Translations under genes and position numbers: made by a program
Shown here: positions 1 through 8,608 of the stretch, piece by piece
How positions within the stretch are numbered: position 1 is the stretch's first letter
How the letters are laid out: every line of letters starts with the position of its first letter
DNA from: Streptacidiphilus rugosus AM-16
GTDB taxonomy: Bacteria; Actinomycetota; Actinomycetes; Streptomycetales; Streptomycetaceae
Direction of reading: 5' to 3'
NCBI RefSeq assembly: GCF_000744655.1
Contig: NZ_JQMJ01000004.1
Coordinates: 6,775,698 to 6,839,697, forward strand
Length of the DNA stretch: 64,000 bases
Notes under the pieces: model-generated
What the model saw: only the letters and a program-made list of their open reading frames with translations
Databases searched by the model: none
What the model was told of the DNA's origin: nothing

Positions 1-1811
1 ACGCAGCGTCCGCCCCCGCCCGGGCCGGCCACGGGCCGGAGCCGGCGCGGCCGGCCCGGGCGGAACGAGCGGCCCGTCGGCGGCCTGCGTCGCAGCAGCG
101 TTCGCAGCAGGACGGCGAACTGAAGCCGGAGCAGCGTCACGAGGCCTCCGACCTGCCCGGGCCGTCCCGACGGCGTGTCCCCGGCGGTCGGGACGCGAGT
201 GGTCGGCGGCACCGGCGCGCGGCCGGCGGCGGGCAGGCCCTGACCTGCGAGGGCCTGCGACGGCGTCAGGTGGGCTTCGGGTCCCACGGCGAGCAGCACG
301 CGGCAGATTCGTGCGCGGCGGCCACGCCGAGTGTCCGAGCCGAGCGCCGCGCGGTTCGCGCACTCGCGCAGGTGGCGGGCGAGCCGCTTGCGCCACAGCG
401 GGCTGGGCCTGCCGTCCCGGGTCCTGGTCATGCGGTCCGGGCCGGCGCAGCGCCGGGCCGGGTCAGGTGGGGGTGGGGCGGGCCGTGGGGGCGAGGTGGC
501 GACGGGTGCGGTGGGGGGTGAGGGTTCCGCGCTGTGCTCGTCGTCCGGGGTCGGGGCGAGGGCACGGCCGCTGCGCAGCGCGAGGCGGGGCCAGAGGACC
601 AGCAGGACCGGCAGTTGCAGGTAGCCGAAGCGGCCGGCCGGGGCCAGCAGGAAGGCCGTCGCCACCCCCAGCGCCAGCCGGTCGCAGGCGGTCCTCGCGT
701 CACGCGGCGGACGGATCATCAGCCAGACGCAGATGGCGAGCCCGCCCAGACCGAACAGGACCAGGGAGGCCGTCCGCCCGGCAGGGCCCAGCTGGGCCAG
801 CAGGTGGCCCGGCAGCGGGCTGCCGGCCGGGGTCTTCACGGTGGAGAGGCCGAGCGGGTAGCGGACGACCTGTTCCAGCATCGCCCCGTGGAAGGCGACG
901 GCGAACGGCAGCACCAGCGCGCCGCCCACCAGCAGGGTCCAGCCGAGCCCGCGCAGCGCGGGCCGACGGCCGCCGACCTGACGCAGCAGCAGTAAGGCCA
1001 CCGGCACGGCCGGCCAGGCCGTCCACTTCAGCGCGCAGACCAGGCCCAGCACCACCCCCGTCCGGCGGCCGTGGCCCTGCCCGGCCAGCGCCAGCGCCAC
1101 ACAGCAGCCGCCGATCATCGGCAGGTCCACGCCGCTGACCGCCGCCGGGAGGGCGACCAGCGGTGAGGCGACGACGAGTGCGAGGGGCACGGCGATCGGC
1201 CCGCCGCGCAGCAGCCGCCAGGTGGCGACGAGGCCGACGAGGAAGACGCCCAGGAACCAGACCCGCGCGTCGCCGAGCGACCCCGGCAGGATCAGGTGCG
1301 GAAAGCCGAAGAGGGCCATGCCCGGCAGGTAGGGCGTGTAGCCCGTGTAATGGTGGGGGTGGGCCAGGTAGGGGCTGCCGCCGTGCACCAGGCGGTCGGC
1401 GGACGCCTGGACGACCCAGACCTCCGACTGGGCCTCGCTCCGCGCCAGCAGCAGGATCAGCGGGACGACGACCGCGCCGACCAGGGCGGTCGCCACCGCC
1501 ACCCGTAGCGCGCGCGAGCGCGGCAGCAGCGCGACGCAGAGCCCGGCGACCACGTAGCCCGCTCCGGCGGACCAGCCCCAGGCACGCTGCGAGGCGAGGT
1601 TGGAGATCAACGGAAAGGCGAACGCCCAGGTCGCGCAGGCGAGTGCGGCGAACGCCCAGGGCAGCCTGCGGAACGCCTCCGGCGCGAAGGGGTCACCCGT
1701 TCCGCCGGGGCCGTGGCGGCCGGAGGCGTGCTGCTCGGCTCGCTGGCGTGGCAGCCAGAGGCGGGCGGCGGCTCGTCGCACTTCCCCCGAACGGGCATGA
1801 GTCGTCGTCAC
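1..1811 (-). CDS. Polytopic membrane glycosyltransferase, GT87-like (partial, open at window edge)
   Basis: A GTG at 1811 opens a frame that has no stop down to base 1. The first ~410 residues form a polytopic membrane protein with about ten hydrophobic segments. Aromatic/proline-rich stretches such as GSPYLAHPHHYTGYTPYLPG sit between them, as in DUF2029/GT87 polyprenol-phosphate mannosyltransferases, which add sugars on the outer face of the membrane. This part ends near position 560 and is followed by a Pro/Thr-rich linker. From an in-frame ATG at 431 the frame continues with a basic stretch (MTRTRDGRPSPLWRKRLARH) that is not transferase-like. I cannot tell whether the true stop was lost by an indel, the protein has a long tail, or a second gene starts at 431. 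The transferase family is fairly sure; the 3' end is not. Confidence 0.55.
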   Translation of the reverse strand, partial: MTTTHARSGEVRRAAARLWLPRQRAEQHASGRHGPGGTGDPFAPEAFRRLPWAFAALACATWAFAFPLISNLASQRAWGWSAGAGYVVAGLCVALLPRSRALRVAVATALVGAVVVPLILLLARSEAQSEVWVVQASADRLVHGGSPYLAHPHHYTGYTPYLPGMALFGFPHLILPGSLGDARVWFLGVFLVGLVATWRLLRGGPIAVPLALVVASPLVALPAAVSGVDLPMIGGCCVALALAGQGHGRRTGVVLGLVCALKWTAWPAVPVALLLLRQVGGRRPALRGLGWTLLVGGALVLPFAVAFHGAMLEQVVRYPLGLSTVKTPAGSPLPGHLLAQLGPAGRTASLVLFGLGGLAICVWLMIRPPRDARTACDRLALGVATAFLLAPAGRFGYLQLPVLLVLWPRLALRSGRALAPTPDDEHSAEPSPPTAPVATSPPRPAPPPPDPARRCAGPDRMTRTRDGRPSPLWRKRLARHLRECANRAALGSDTRRGRRARICRVLLAVGPEAHLTPSQALAGQGLPAAGRAPVPPTTRVPTAGDTPSGRPGQVGGLVTLLRLQFAVLLRTLLRRRPPTGRSFRPGRPRRLRPVAGPGGGGRC

Positions 1812-1965
1812 GGTGCCAAGCGTAGGAACGGACGACCCGCGCTGTCGTCACACTCGAGGGTTGTTCACCCGTCCTCCCCCGGTAGGGGGCCACCTGGAGG
1901 CCGTCACGACCGGCCGCAGCCGCTTTCGCCGGGGCTCGCCGCGCCGCCGTGACCACGACCTCCGG

Positions 1966-2754
1966 TCAGTCGCCGCCCGCCAGGCCGTGTTCGTAGGCGA
2001 AGACGACCGCCTGGGTGCGGTCGCGCAGTTCCAGCTTGGCCAGGATCCGTCCGACGTGCGTCTTGATGGTCTGTTCGGACAGGACCAGTTCGTCGGCGAT
2101 CTCGGAGTTGGACAGGCCCCTGGCGACCTGCCGCAGCACGTCGAGTTCCCTGGCCGTCAGGGCGGAGACCGCCTCCGGACGCAGGTTCCCTGCCCGGCGA
2201 CGGCGTGCGACGTCCGCGATCAGACGGCGTGTCACCGAGGGCGCGAGCAGCGCCTGACCCGCGGCGATCACCCGGACCGCGTTGATCAGATCCCGGGCCG
2301 GGGCGTCCTTGAGCAGGAAGCCGCTGGCTCCGCGCGCCAGCGCCTCGTACACGTATTCGTCGAGGTCGAAGGTGGTCAGGATGAGGACGCGGGGCGCCTG
2401 CTCGCCGCCGTGCTCGATGATCGAACCGGTCGCGGTCAGGCCGTCCATCCCCGGCATCCGGATGTCCATGACCACGACGTCGGGCCGCAGTTCGCGGGCC
2501 AGCTGGATCGCCCGCAGGCCGTCGCCGGCCTCGCCGACCAGCTCGATGTCGGGAGCCGTGGACAGCAGGGCGCCCAGTCCGTCGCGGACCATCTCCTGGT
2601 CGTCGACGAGCAGGACTCTGATCGCGTCCGACGGGTTCGCCGCCGCCCCGGCGGATTCCGCCTCGGCCGCCCGGGCCCGGGCCGCCCCCGCCGCCGCAGC
2701 CGTGGTCTGCGCAGCCCGAGGTCCCGTCGCGCCCGCACCCGCCGCCAGTGTCAC
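1966..2754 (-). CDS. NarL/LuxR-family response regulator
   Basis: This is a 262-aa response regulator. Residues ~45-165 are a receiver domain, with the acidic pair DD at 51-52, phospho-acceptor D97 in VVVMDIRMPG, and a conserved K in GFLLKDAP. Residues ~190-260 are a LuxR-type helix-turn-helix (LTARELDVLRQVARGLSNSE). The first ~43 residues are an Ala-rich extension, so an internal start is possible. The GTG start overlaps the stop of the sensor kinase upstream by 4 bp (GTGA), so the two should be translationally coupled and form a cognate pair. The target genes are not evident; the adjacent membrane glycosyltransferase is a candidate by position only. Confidence 0.93.
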   Translation of the reverse strand: MTLAAGAGATGPRAAQTTAAAAGAARARAAEAESAGAAANPSDAIRVLLVDDQEMVRDGLGALLSTAPDIELVGEAGDGLRAIQLARELRPDVVVMDIRMPGMDGLTATGSIIEHGGEQAPRVLILTTFDLDEYVYEALARGASGFLLKDAPARDLINAVRVIAAGQALLAPSVTRRLIADVARRRRAGNLRPEAVSALTARELDVLRQVARGLSNSEIADELVLSEQTIKTHVGRILAKLELRDRTQAVVFAYEHGLAGGD

Positions 2755-4121
2755 TGCTCCCCCTGTCCGTCCACCGGTCCGTCCGGCAGCCCGTCCGGCC
2801 CGTTCGTACTCGATTCTCCACGCTGCGTACCGATCGGCGGCACCGCACCCTCCATCGGGAGCACAGCCGTCACCTCGAACCCGCCGCTCGCCCGCCGTCC
2901 GGCGCGCAGCGTGCCGCCGAGCAGGGCGGCGCGCTCGCGCATCCCGGTCAGGCCGTGCCCGCCGTTTCCACCGGGTGGCGGAGACGCGGTCGTGCTGGCC
3001 GGACAGCCGTCGTCGGCCACGTGGATCCGTACCCCGTCGGCGTTGCGGTCCACCTCGATCGCGACGTGCGCGCCCGGCGCGTGGCGGCCCGCGTTGCTCA
3101 GAGCCTCCTGGACGATGCGGTAGACGGAGACGTCGAGCACCGTCGAGGGCCGCTCGGGCCCGCCGGTCAGGGTGAGGTCGACCTGCATGCCGGCCCGGCG
3201 GGCGGCGCGGACCATGTCGGGAATGCTGTCGATGCCCGGCTGCGGCGCGCGTTCCGCGCCCTCGTCCTCCTCGCGCAGCAGCCCGATGACCCGGCGCATC
3301 TCGGTCAGCGCGGTGGTGGAGGCCTCACGGATGGCGGCGAAGGTGCGCCGGGTCTGCTCGGGCAGGTCGGGCTCCTTGTACGGAGCCGCCTCCGCCTGGA
3401 TCGCGATCATCGACATGTGGTGCGCGACCACGTCGTGCAGTTCACGGGCGATCCTGCTGCGCTCCTCCAGCACGGCCTGCCGGGCCAGCCCGGCGCGGCG
3501 CTGCTGCTCGGCCTGCTCCAGATGGCGTTCGGCCACGAGTCTGGAGTGGATCGACTCGCCCAGGACCAGCACCAGGGTGACGCCGACGGCGGCGACGGCG
3601 AGCACGACGACCGGCAGGTCGACCACGAGCACCGCGGGCAGCAGCACGGCGGCCGCGGTGAGCAGGTCGACGGCGACGGCGATGTCCCGGCCGTAGCGCT
3701 GGGCGGTGACGAAGAGCAGCAGCACGTAGGCGCAGCAGGAGCTGACCGACCAGGGCCAGAACGGCGTCGGCGCGTGCCCCACCTCGGCGAAGGTGGCGAG
3801 GGTCATCCCGAGGGCGCTGATCCGCCAGCCGGCCAGCGGACGCGAGACGACGAGCAGCAGCGGCAGCACCTGCAGCGCGGCGAGCGCCCAGGCGAGGTTG
3901 CCGGGCACCAGTTCACTCAGCTCGAAGTCGGCCATCACGGCCAGCGCCCCGACGGCGATGATCCCGAAGGCTCCCAGGGCGAGGCGTGCCCTCCGGCTCA
4001 GTTGGGGGGCGACGGTGACATGCCGGTCCGGCGCGGCCCATGCGGCATCCCGCAGCAGCCGCGCGGCGCGGCAGACCCGCCCCCACACGCGGCCGATGCC
4101 GCGACGCAGTGCGCTTCCCAT
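2751..4121 (-). CDS. NarL-class sensor histidine kinase
   Basis: This is a 456-aa membrane kinase. Five or six hydrophobic segments cover residues ~48-190. They are followed by a HisKA_3 dimerisation domain with phospho-acceptor H229 in ARELHDVVAHHMSMI, and a C-terminal HATPase with N-box QEALSNAGRHA and G-box GHGLTGMRERAALLGG. This is the DegS/DesK-like architecture common in streptomycetes. It should autophosphorylate and pass phosphate to the regulator whose GTG overlaps its stop. No extracellular sensing domain is visible, so the signal is probably sensed in or at the membrane. The C-terminal ~35 residues are Gly/Pro-rich and probably disordered. Confidence 0.93.
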   Translation of the reverse strand: MGSALRRGIGRVWGRVCRAARLLRDAAWAAPDRHVTVAPQLSRRARLALGAFGIIAVGALAVMADFELSELVPGNLAWALAALQVLPLLLVVSRPLAGWRISALGMTLATFAEVGHAPTPFWPWSVSSCCAYVLLLFVTAQRYGRDIAVAVDLLTAAAVLLPAVLVVDLPVVVLAVAAVGVTLVLVLGESIHSRLVAERHLEQAEQQRRAGLARQAVLEERSRIARELHDVVAHHMSMIAIQAEAAPYKEPDLPEQTRRTFAAIREASTTALTEMRRVIGLLREEDEGAERAPQPGIDSIPDMVRAARRAGMQVDLTLTGGPERPSTVLDVSVYRIVQEALSNAGRHAPGAHVAIEVDRNADGVRIHVADDGCPASTTASPPPGGNGGHGLTGMRERAALLGGTLRAGRRASGGFEVTAVLPMEGAVPPIGTQRGESSTNGPDGLPDGPVDGQGEQ

Positions 4122-4220
4122 GACCGGGTCAGCCTAAAGCCTGGACGAACCCCGGGCGCATGCGGGACGGACCGGCTCACGCCGGCTGTGTACGCACTGC
4201 CGCGTGGGCCCGCGAAACCA

Positions 4221-4248
4221 TTGACCCTCCGCCAGATTGGCCTATACC
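4221..4248 (+). promoter_or_regulatory. Candidate promoter of the chitinase gene
   Basis: TTGACC (4221-4226) and TATACC (4243-4248) are separated by 16 bp, about 90 bp before the chitinase ATG. The -10 hexamer lies inside the first of two DasR-like repeats, as in known Streptomyces chitinase promoters. Confidence 0.6.
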
Positions 4249-4273
4249 TTCCCTCTCATTGGTCTATGCCAAT
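4236..4273. promoter_or_regulatory. Two DasR-like (dre) operators before the chitinase gene
   Basis: ATTGGCCTATACCTT (4236-4250) and ATTGGTCTATGCCAAT (4258-4273) both resemble the DasR-responsive element, core TGGTCTAGACCA. They also match the direct repeats long known in Streptomyces chitinase promoters. The first overlaps the -10 box and the second is just downstream. DasR is a GntR-family repressor released by amino-sugar phosphates, so this would tie chitinase expression to chitin/GlcNAc supply. The match is seen in the sequence; binding is inferred. Confidence 0.7.
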
Positions 4274-4338
4274 GATCGAGCCTCCCTTTTCGCGCAAGCG
4301 TTCCGCTCCTGCCTGAGGCATCCCGTCGAGGAGAGTCC

Positions 4339-5685
4339 ATGCCAGCGATCCGTCGCGCCTCCGTCCGCCGCGCCGCCGTCGCCACCGCGGCCGCGGCCTG
4401 CGCCGCCGCACTGCTCGGCAGTGCGCCCGCACACGCCGCCGCCCCCGCGTCCGCTGCCGCCGCCGACCGGGCGGGCGACTACGGCCAGAACCAGAAGCAG
4501 CTCATCGGGTACTTCACCCAGTGGGGCATCTACTCGGGCAACTTCGAGAAGAACCTGATCAGCAGCGGTGAGATCAAGCACCTCACCGAGCTCGACTACG
4601 CGTTCAGCAACATCTCCGCCGACGGTCTGTGCGCCAGCGGCGACAGCTGGGCCGACTACCAGCGCCCGTTCGCCGCGAGCGAGTCGGTGACCGGTCAGGC
4701 CGACGCCGCCGGTCAGGCCCTGCTGGGCAACTTCAACCAGCTGCGCGAGCTCAAGGCGCAGTACCCGAAGCTGAAGATCGTGATGTCGATCGGCGGCTGG
4801 TCCTGGTCGGGACAGTTCTCCGGAGTCGCCTCCACCGCGGCGGCCCGGCAGAAGTTCGTCGCCTCCTGCATCGACCAGTACGTCAACGGCAACATCCCCG
4901 GCCTCCCCGCCAAGGCCGCCGCCGGCATCTTCGACGGCTTCGCCATCGACTGGGAGTACCCGGGCGAGCCCGGCAACGGCAACCCCTACGGCCCGCAGGA
5001 CACGCCGAACTTCACCGCGCTGATGCAGGAGTTCCGCACCCAGCTCGACGCGGCCGGTGAGGCGAACGACGCCCGCTACCTGCTCACCGCGAACACCTCG
5101 GCGAACCCGGCGGTGGCGGACAAGCTGGAGCTCGGCAAGCTGGCCAAGGTCGTCGACTGGTTCAACGTCATGACCTTCGACTACCACGGCTCCTGGGAGG
5201 CGACCGGACCGACCGACCTCTCCTCCGCGCTGACCCAGGACCCGCGCGACCCGGCCGCGGCCGACAACAGGTTCAGCATCACCCAGGCCGTCCAGTACTA
5301 CGAGAGCCACGGCGTCAAGCCGAGCAAGATCGGCCTCGCGGTGCCGTACTACGCCCACACCTGGACCGGCGTGGCCCCCGGCCCGCGCGGCGACGGCCTC
5401 TTCCAGCCCGCCACCGCGGGCGGCGGCACGCCGAACTACAACCAGGTCGTCACCGCCCCCGGCAAGACCTTCTGGGACCCGGCGGCCAACGAGCCCTACA
5501 AGTACGACGCCGCCTCCGGCACCTTCTACACCTACGACAACCCGCTCTCGCTGTGGATCAAGGGCCAGTACATCCGCGCGCAGGGACTGCGCGGCACCTT
5601 CGTCTGGTCCATGGACGGCGACACCTCCGACGGCAGCCTGACCGCCGCCCTCGGCGCCGGTCTGACCGGCCGCTGGCTGCCCTGA
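4339..5685 (+). CDS. Secreted GH18 chitinase
   Basis: This 448-aa endochitinase cleaves beta-1,4-GlcNAc bonds outside the cell. A cleavable signal peptide of ~35 residues (basic start, Ala-rich core, APAHAAA region) is followed by one GH18 barrel. The barrel has SIGGWSWSG (substrate-loop motif) and the catalytic signature DGFAIDWEYPG, with E206 as proton donor after D204. I see no carbohydrate-binding or fibronectin module, so this is a single-domain enzyme. Start: GAGGAGAG lies 4-11 bases before the ATG. The gene stands alone between divergent and convergent neighbours. DasR-like sites overlap its promoter. Confidence 0.95.
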   Translation: MPAIRRASVRRAAVATAAAACAAALLGSAPAHAAAPASAAAADRAGDYGQNQKQLIGYFTQWGIYSGNFEKNLISSGEIKHLTELDYAFSNISADGLCASGDSWADYQRPFAASESVTGQADAAGQALLGNFNQLRELKAQYPKLKIVMSIGGWSWSGQFSGVASTAAARQKFVASCIDQYVNGNIPGLPAKAAAGIFDGFAIDWEYPGEPGNGNPYGPQDTPNFTALMQEFRTQLDAAGEANDARYLLTANTSANPAVADKLELGKLAKVVDWFNVMTFDYHGSWEATGPTDLSSALTQDPRDPAAADNRFSITQAVQYYESHGVKPSKIGLAVPYYAHTWTGVAPGPRGDGLFQPATAGGGTPNYNQVVTAPGKTFWDPAANEPYKYDAASGTFYTYDNPLSLWIKGQYIRAQGLRGTFVWSMDGDTSDGSLTAALGAGLTGRWLP

Positions 5686-5716
5686 CCCGACCCAGTGGTG
5701 ATCCGGCCCTTCGGGG

Positions 5717-7225
5717 TCACGCGCGGCGTGGATCGGCCTCCGGCCGATCCGCGCCGCGCAGGCGTGAGTGCCTGATGCTGTAGCCGAAGTAGATCACCGC
5801 GGCGCCGGCCAGCCAGGCCGCGAAGAACCCGAAGGTCAGCGGGTGCAGGCCGGAGATGACGTACAGACAGGCGGCCACCGAGAGCAGCGGCGTGACCGGA
5901 TAGCCGGGCACCCGGAAGCCGCGCGGCATCTCCGGGTAGGTGCGGCGCAGCACCATGACGCCGATCGCCACCACGGTGAAGGCGACCAGCGTTCCCAGGC
6001 TGGTCAGGTCCGCCAGCACGTCGAGCGGCACGAAGCCGGCGAGCAGCGCCACGCCGACGCTGACCACGACCGTGTTCCAGACCGGCGTGCCGGTGCGCGG
6101 CGAGACGGACGCGAACGCGGGCGGCAGCATGCCGTCCCGGCCCATCGTGTACAGGATCCGGGTCTGGCCGTAGATGACCACGAGGGTCACGCTGAAGATC
6201 GAGGCGATCGCCCCCAGCGCGAACATGATGGAGGGCCAGGTCTGCCCGGTCACGTCGCGCAGGATCTGCGCCAGGCCGGCCTGCTGTCCTTCGAAGAGCG
6301 TCCACTTCTGCGCGCCGACGGCTGCGAGCGCGACCGCGACGTAGAGGGAGGTGACCACGACGAGGGCGATGAGGATGGCCCTCGGCAGCGTCCGGTGCGG
6401 CTCGCGCACCTCCTCGCCCGCAGTGGACACGGCGTCCAGGCCGATGAAGGAGAAGAAGATGCTGGACGCGGCCGTGCTGATGCCGGAGAAGCCGAGCGGC
6501 GCGAACGGTCTCAGGTTGTCGGCGTGGAAGCCTGTGAACGCGATCGCCACGAAAAGCAGCAGCACCACGATCTTCACCCCGACCATGACCGCGTTGAGCG
6601 TCGCCGACTCCTTGGTGCCGCGCACCAGCAGCAGGCAGCAGAGGGTCACCAGGACCATGGCCGGGACGTTCACGTAGCCACCGCCCCCGGGCGGCTGGGC
6701 GATCGCGTCGGGCAGGGTGAAGTCGAAGGCGTCGTGGAAGAACTCGTTCAGGTACTGCCCCCAGCCGACCGACACGGCGGACGCCGACACCCCGTACTCC
6801 AGCAGCAGGCAGGCCCCGACCCCGAAGGCGACGGCCTCCCCGAGCGTGGCGTACGCGTAGGAGTACGAGGATCCGGAGACCGGGATCGCCGAGGCCAGCT
6901 CCGCGTAGCAGAGCGCGGCGAGCCCGGCCGCCACGGCGGCGATCACGAACGAGACGACGACGGCGGGCCCGGCCTCCGGCACGGACGTGTTCAGCACGAA
7001 GAAGATGCCCGTGCCGACGGTCGCGCCGATGCCGATGGCGGAGAGCTGGACCAGCCCGATCGACCGCTTCAGATGCAGCCCGGACCGCTCCTGCGCTGTA
7101 GCCCCGGCCCCCTCTGCGAGCGCGGGCGGCAACGCCTCGATGTCGCCGCTGCTCTCGGCCATGATCTGGGCCACGGGCTTCCGGCGGAGCAGCTGCTGCG
7201 CCAAGGGCGCTTCAGGGGGCGTCAT
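5717..7225 (-). CDS. APC-superfamily cationic amino-acid permease
   Basis: This ~502-aa transporter has 12 hydrophobic segments. Conserved APC motifs are IGIGATVGTGIFFV in TM1 and SFIGLDAVSTAGEEVREP near TM6-TM7, the latter typical of CAT/YfnA-type permeases that import basic or other amino acids. I chose the ATG at 7225 (MTPPEAPLAQ). The frame is open 68 codons further up, but that part is Pro/Arg-rich and not membrane-like. The coding end overlaps the convergent hairpin. The gene is monocistronic. The substrate cannot be read from the sequence. Confidence 0.9.
   Translation of the reverse strand: MTPPEAPLAQQLLRRKPVAQIMAESSGDIEALPPALAEGAGATAQERSGLHLKRSIGLVQLSAIGIGATVGTGIFFVLNTSVPEAGPAVVVSFVIAAVAAGLAALCYAELASAIPVSGSSYSYAYATLGEAVAFGVGACLLLEYGVSASAVSVGWGQYLNEFFHDAFDFTLPDAIAQPPGGGGYVNVPAMVLVTLCCLLLVRGTKESATLNAVMVGVKIVVLLLFVAIAFTGFHADNLRPFAPLGFSGISTAASSIFFSFIGLDAVSTAGEEVREPHRTLPRAILIALVVVTSLYVAVALAAVGAQKWTLFEGQQAGLAQILRDVTGQTWPSIMFALGAIASIFSVTLVVIYGQTRILYTMGRDGMLPPAFASVSPRTGTPVWNTVVVSVGVALLAGFVPLDVLADLTSLGTLVAFTVVAIGVMVLRRTYPEMPRGFRVPGYPVTPLLSVAACLYVISGLHPLTFGFFAAWLAGAAVIYFGYSIRHSRLRGADRPEADPRRA
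5721..5758. terminator. Bidirectional hairpin between convergent chitinase and permease genes
   Basis: GCGCGGCGTGGATCGGCC (5721-5738) pairs with 5741-5758 in an 18-bp stem with one G-T wobble and a two-base loop. It lies 35 bases past the chitinase stop and inside the last codons of the leftward permease gene. There is no T-run, as is usual in actinomycetes. Confidence 0.7.
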
Positions 7226-7698
7226 GTGACGTATCGTCGCACGCAAATGAGACAATACGGATGAATACCCCTTGGGCTCAGCCGGTGGCGGCGCGGTCGG
7301 CGCCGGGTGGGAGCGGAGACCGTCCTCGCGACGGCCGACGCGTGGGCGCCCCGGACACCACGGCAGGGGCCGTGTCCCGAGGGAGAGCCCGGCCACGCCG
7401 CCGCGAAGGCCGGGGCCGGGCCCTCTCACATGTCCTTGGGATCAGCCCGCGTCGTCCGGTGCCGTGCCTCGCAGGGCGGAAGGGCGGCCTCGCACCGGAT
7501 GTACTCGACCGGGCCCGACGGTCCCCCGTGCTGCGGCCGGGAGGTGCGCCCTCCCAGGTGCACGTGCGAGGTGCAGTGCCGGGCCACGCGGGTCCGGCGA
7601 GAGACGCCCCCTGCCTTCGGGCTGGGCGGTGCGCCCTGCGAGGTGCGGCGGCAGGCGACGCGGGTCCGGCGGGGATCGTCGGACGGGGGTGTCGGGGT
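7226..7698. other. Gene-free stretch, ~470 bp
   Basis: I see no convincing gene on either strand. The left end must hold the leftward permease promoter. The right half contains an imperfect duplication (separate entry). The rest is G+C-rich with no clear dyad. Confidence 0.6.
7544..7671. repeat. Imperfect direct repeat
   Basis: GGTGCGCCCT...AGGTGC...ACGCGGGTCCGGCG occurs at 7544-7600 and again, slightly shortened and diverged, at 7628-7671. The two copies lie head to tail just past the ribokinase stop. Function unknown; it looks like decayed duplicated sequence. Confidence 0.55.
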
Positions 7699-8604
7699 CT
7701 AGGACTCGCCCAACGCCCGGGCGAGTTCCTCGCGGGTGGGGAGGGACGGCTGGGCGCCCGCGAGGGTGGTGCTGAGCGCGGCGGCGACGTTCGCGCGGCG
7801 GACGGAATCGTGGAGCGAGCGCCCCTGGACCAGGCCCACCGCCAGCGCGCCGCAGAAGGCGTCTCCCGCCGCCGTGGTGTCCAGGGGAGCGACCGCGTAC
7901 GGCGGCACGAAGGCGACCGCGCCGTCCTCGCAGAACAAGGCTCCCTCCGCGCCGAGCGTCACCACCACCGCCGCGGGGCCGCGCAGCCGGCGTGCGGCGT
8001 CCGCCACCGCGTGCAGGTCGGGCAGCGGGTGGCCGACCAGCGTGGCCAGCTCCTCCCGGTTGGGGACCAGCAGGTCGACCATGTGCAGCAGGTCCAGGTC
8101 GAGCTCCCGCGCGGGCGCGGGATTCAGCAGGACCGTGCCGCCTGCGAGCCGCGCCGCGGCGGCGACGGTGTCCAGGGGGATCTCGTGCTGCAGCAACGTG
8201 ACGTCCGCGTCCCTGAGCAGCGCCCCCTCCGTCGCGCAGTGCTCCGGCGCGAGCGCGGTGTTCGCGCCCGGGCTGACGATGATCGAGTTCTCACCCGTCA
8301 GCTCGTCCACCGCGATCAGCGCCCGTCCCGTCGGCACCCCGTCGACCGGCTCGATCCGGCTGACGTCCACGCCCTCCCGCTCCAGCCCCCGCCGCAGCCG
8401 CGCCCCCGCGTCGTCCGCGCCCACCCGCCCCAGCATCGCCACCGCCGCCCCCAGCCGCGCCGCGGCCACCGCCTGGTTGGCCCCCTTCCCCCCGGGATGC
8501 TCGGCCAGATCCCCGCCCAGCACGGTCTCACCGGGCCGCGGATGCCGCGGTACCGGGACGACCAGATCGAGGTTGATGCTTCCGACGACTGCGATCTTCG
8601 GCAT
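7699..8604 (-). CDS. rbsK: Ribokinase (PfkB family)
   Basis: This 301-aa cytoplasmic sugar kinase phosphorylates D-ribose to ribose 5-phosphate with ATP. The N-terminal VVGSINLDLVV, the first PfkB signature GGKGANQAVAAARLG, and the C-terminal signature DTTAAGDAFCGAL (catalytic D, anion hole) are all present. Length fits the family. It starts only 4 bases after the stop of the adenylate-kinase-like gene, so they are probably co-transcribed. No ribose transporter or LacI regulator lies nearby, so it may serve nucleoside salvage. Confidence 0.93.
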   Translation of the reverse strand: MPKIAVVGSINLDLVVPVPRHPRPGETVLGGDLAEHPGGKGANQAVAAARLGAAVAMLGRVGADDAGARLRRGLEREGVDVSRIEPVDGVPTGRALIAVDELTGENSIIVSPGANTALAPEHCATEGALLRDADVTLLQHEIPLDTVAAAARLAGGTVLLNPAPARELDLDLLHMVDLLVPNREELATLVGHPLPDLHAVADAARRLRGPAAVVVTLGAEGALFCEDGAVAFVPPYAVAPLDTTAAGDAFCGALAVGLVQGRSLHDSVRRANVAAALSTTLAGAQPSLPTREELARALGES

Positions 8605-8608
8605 GGGG

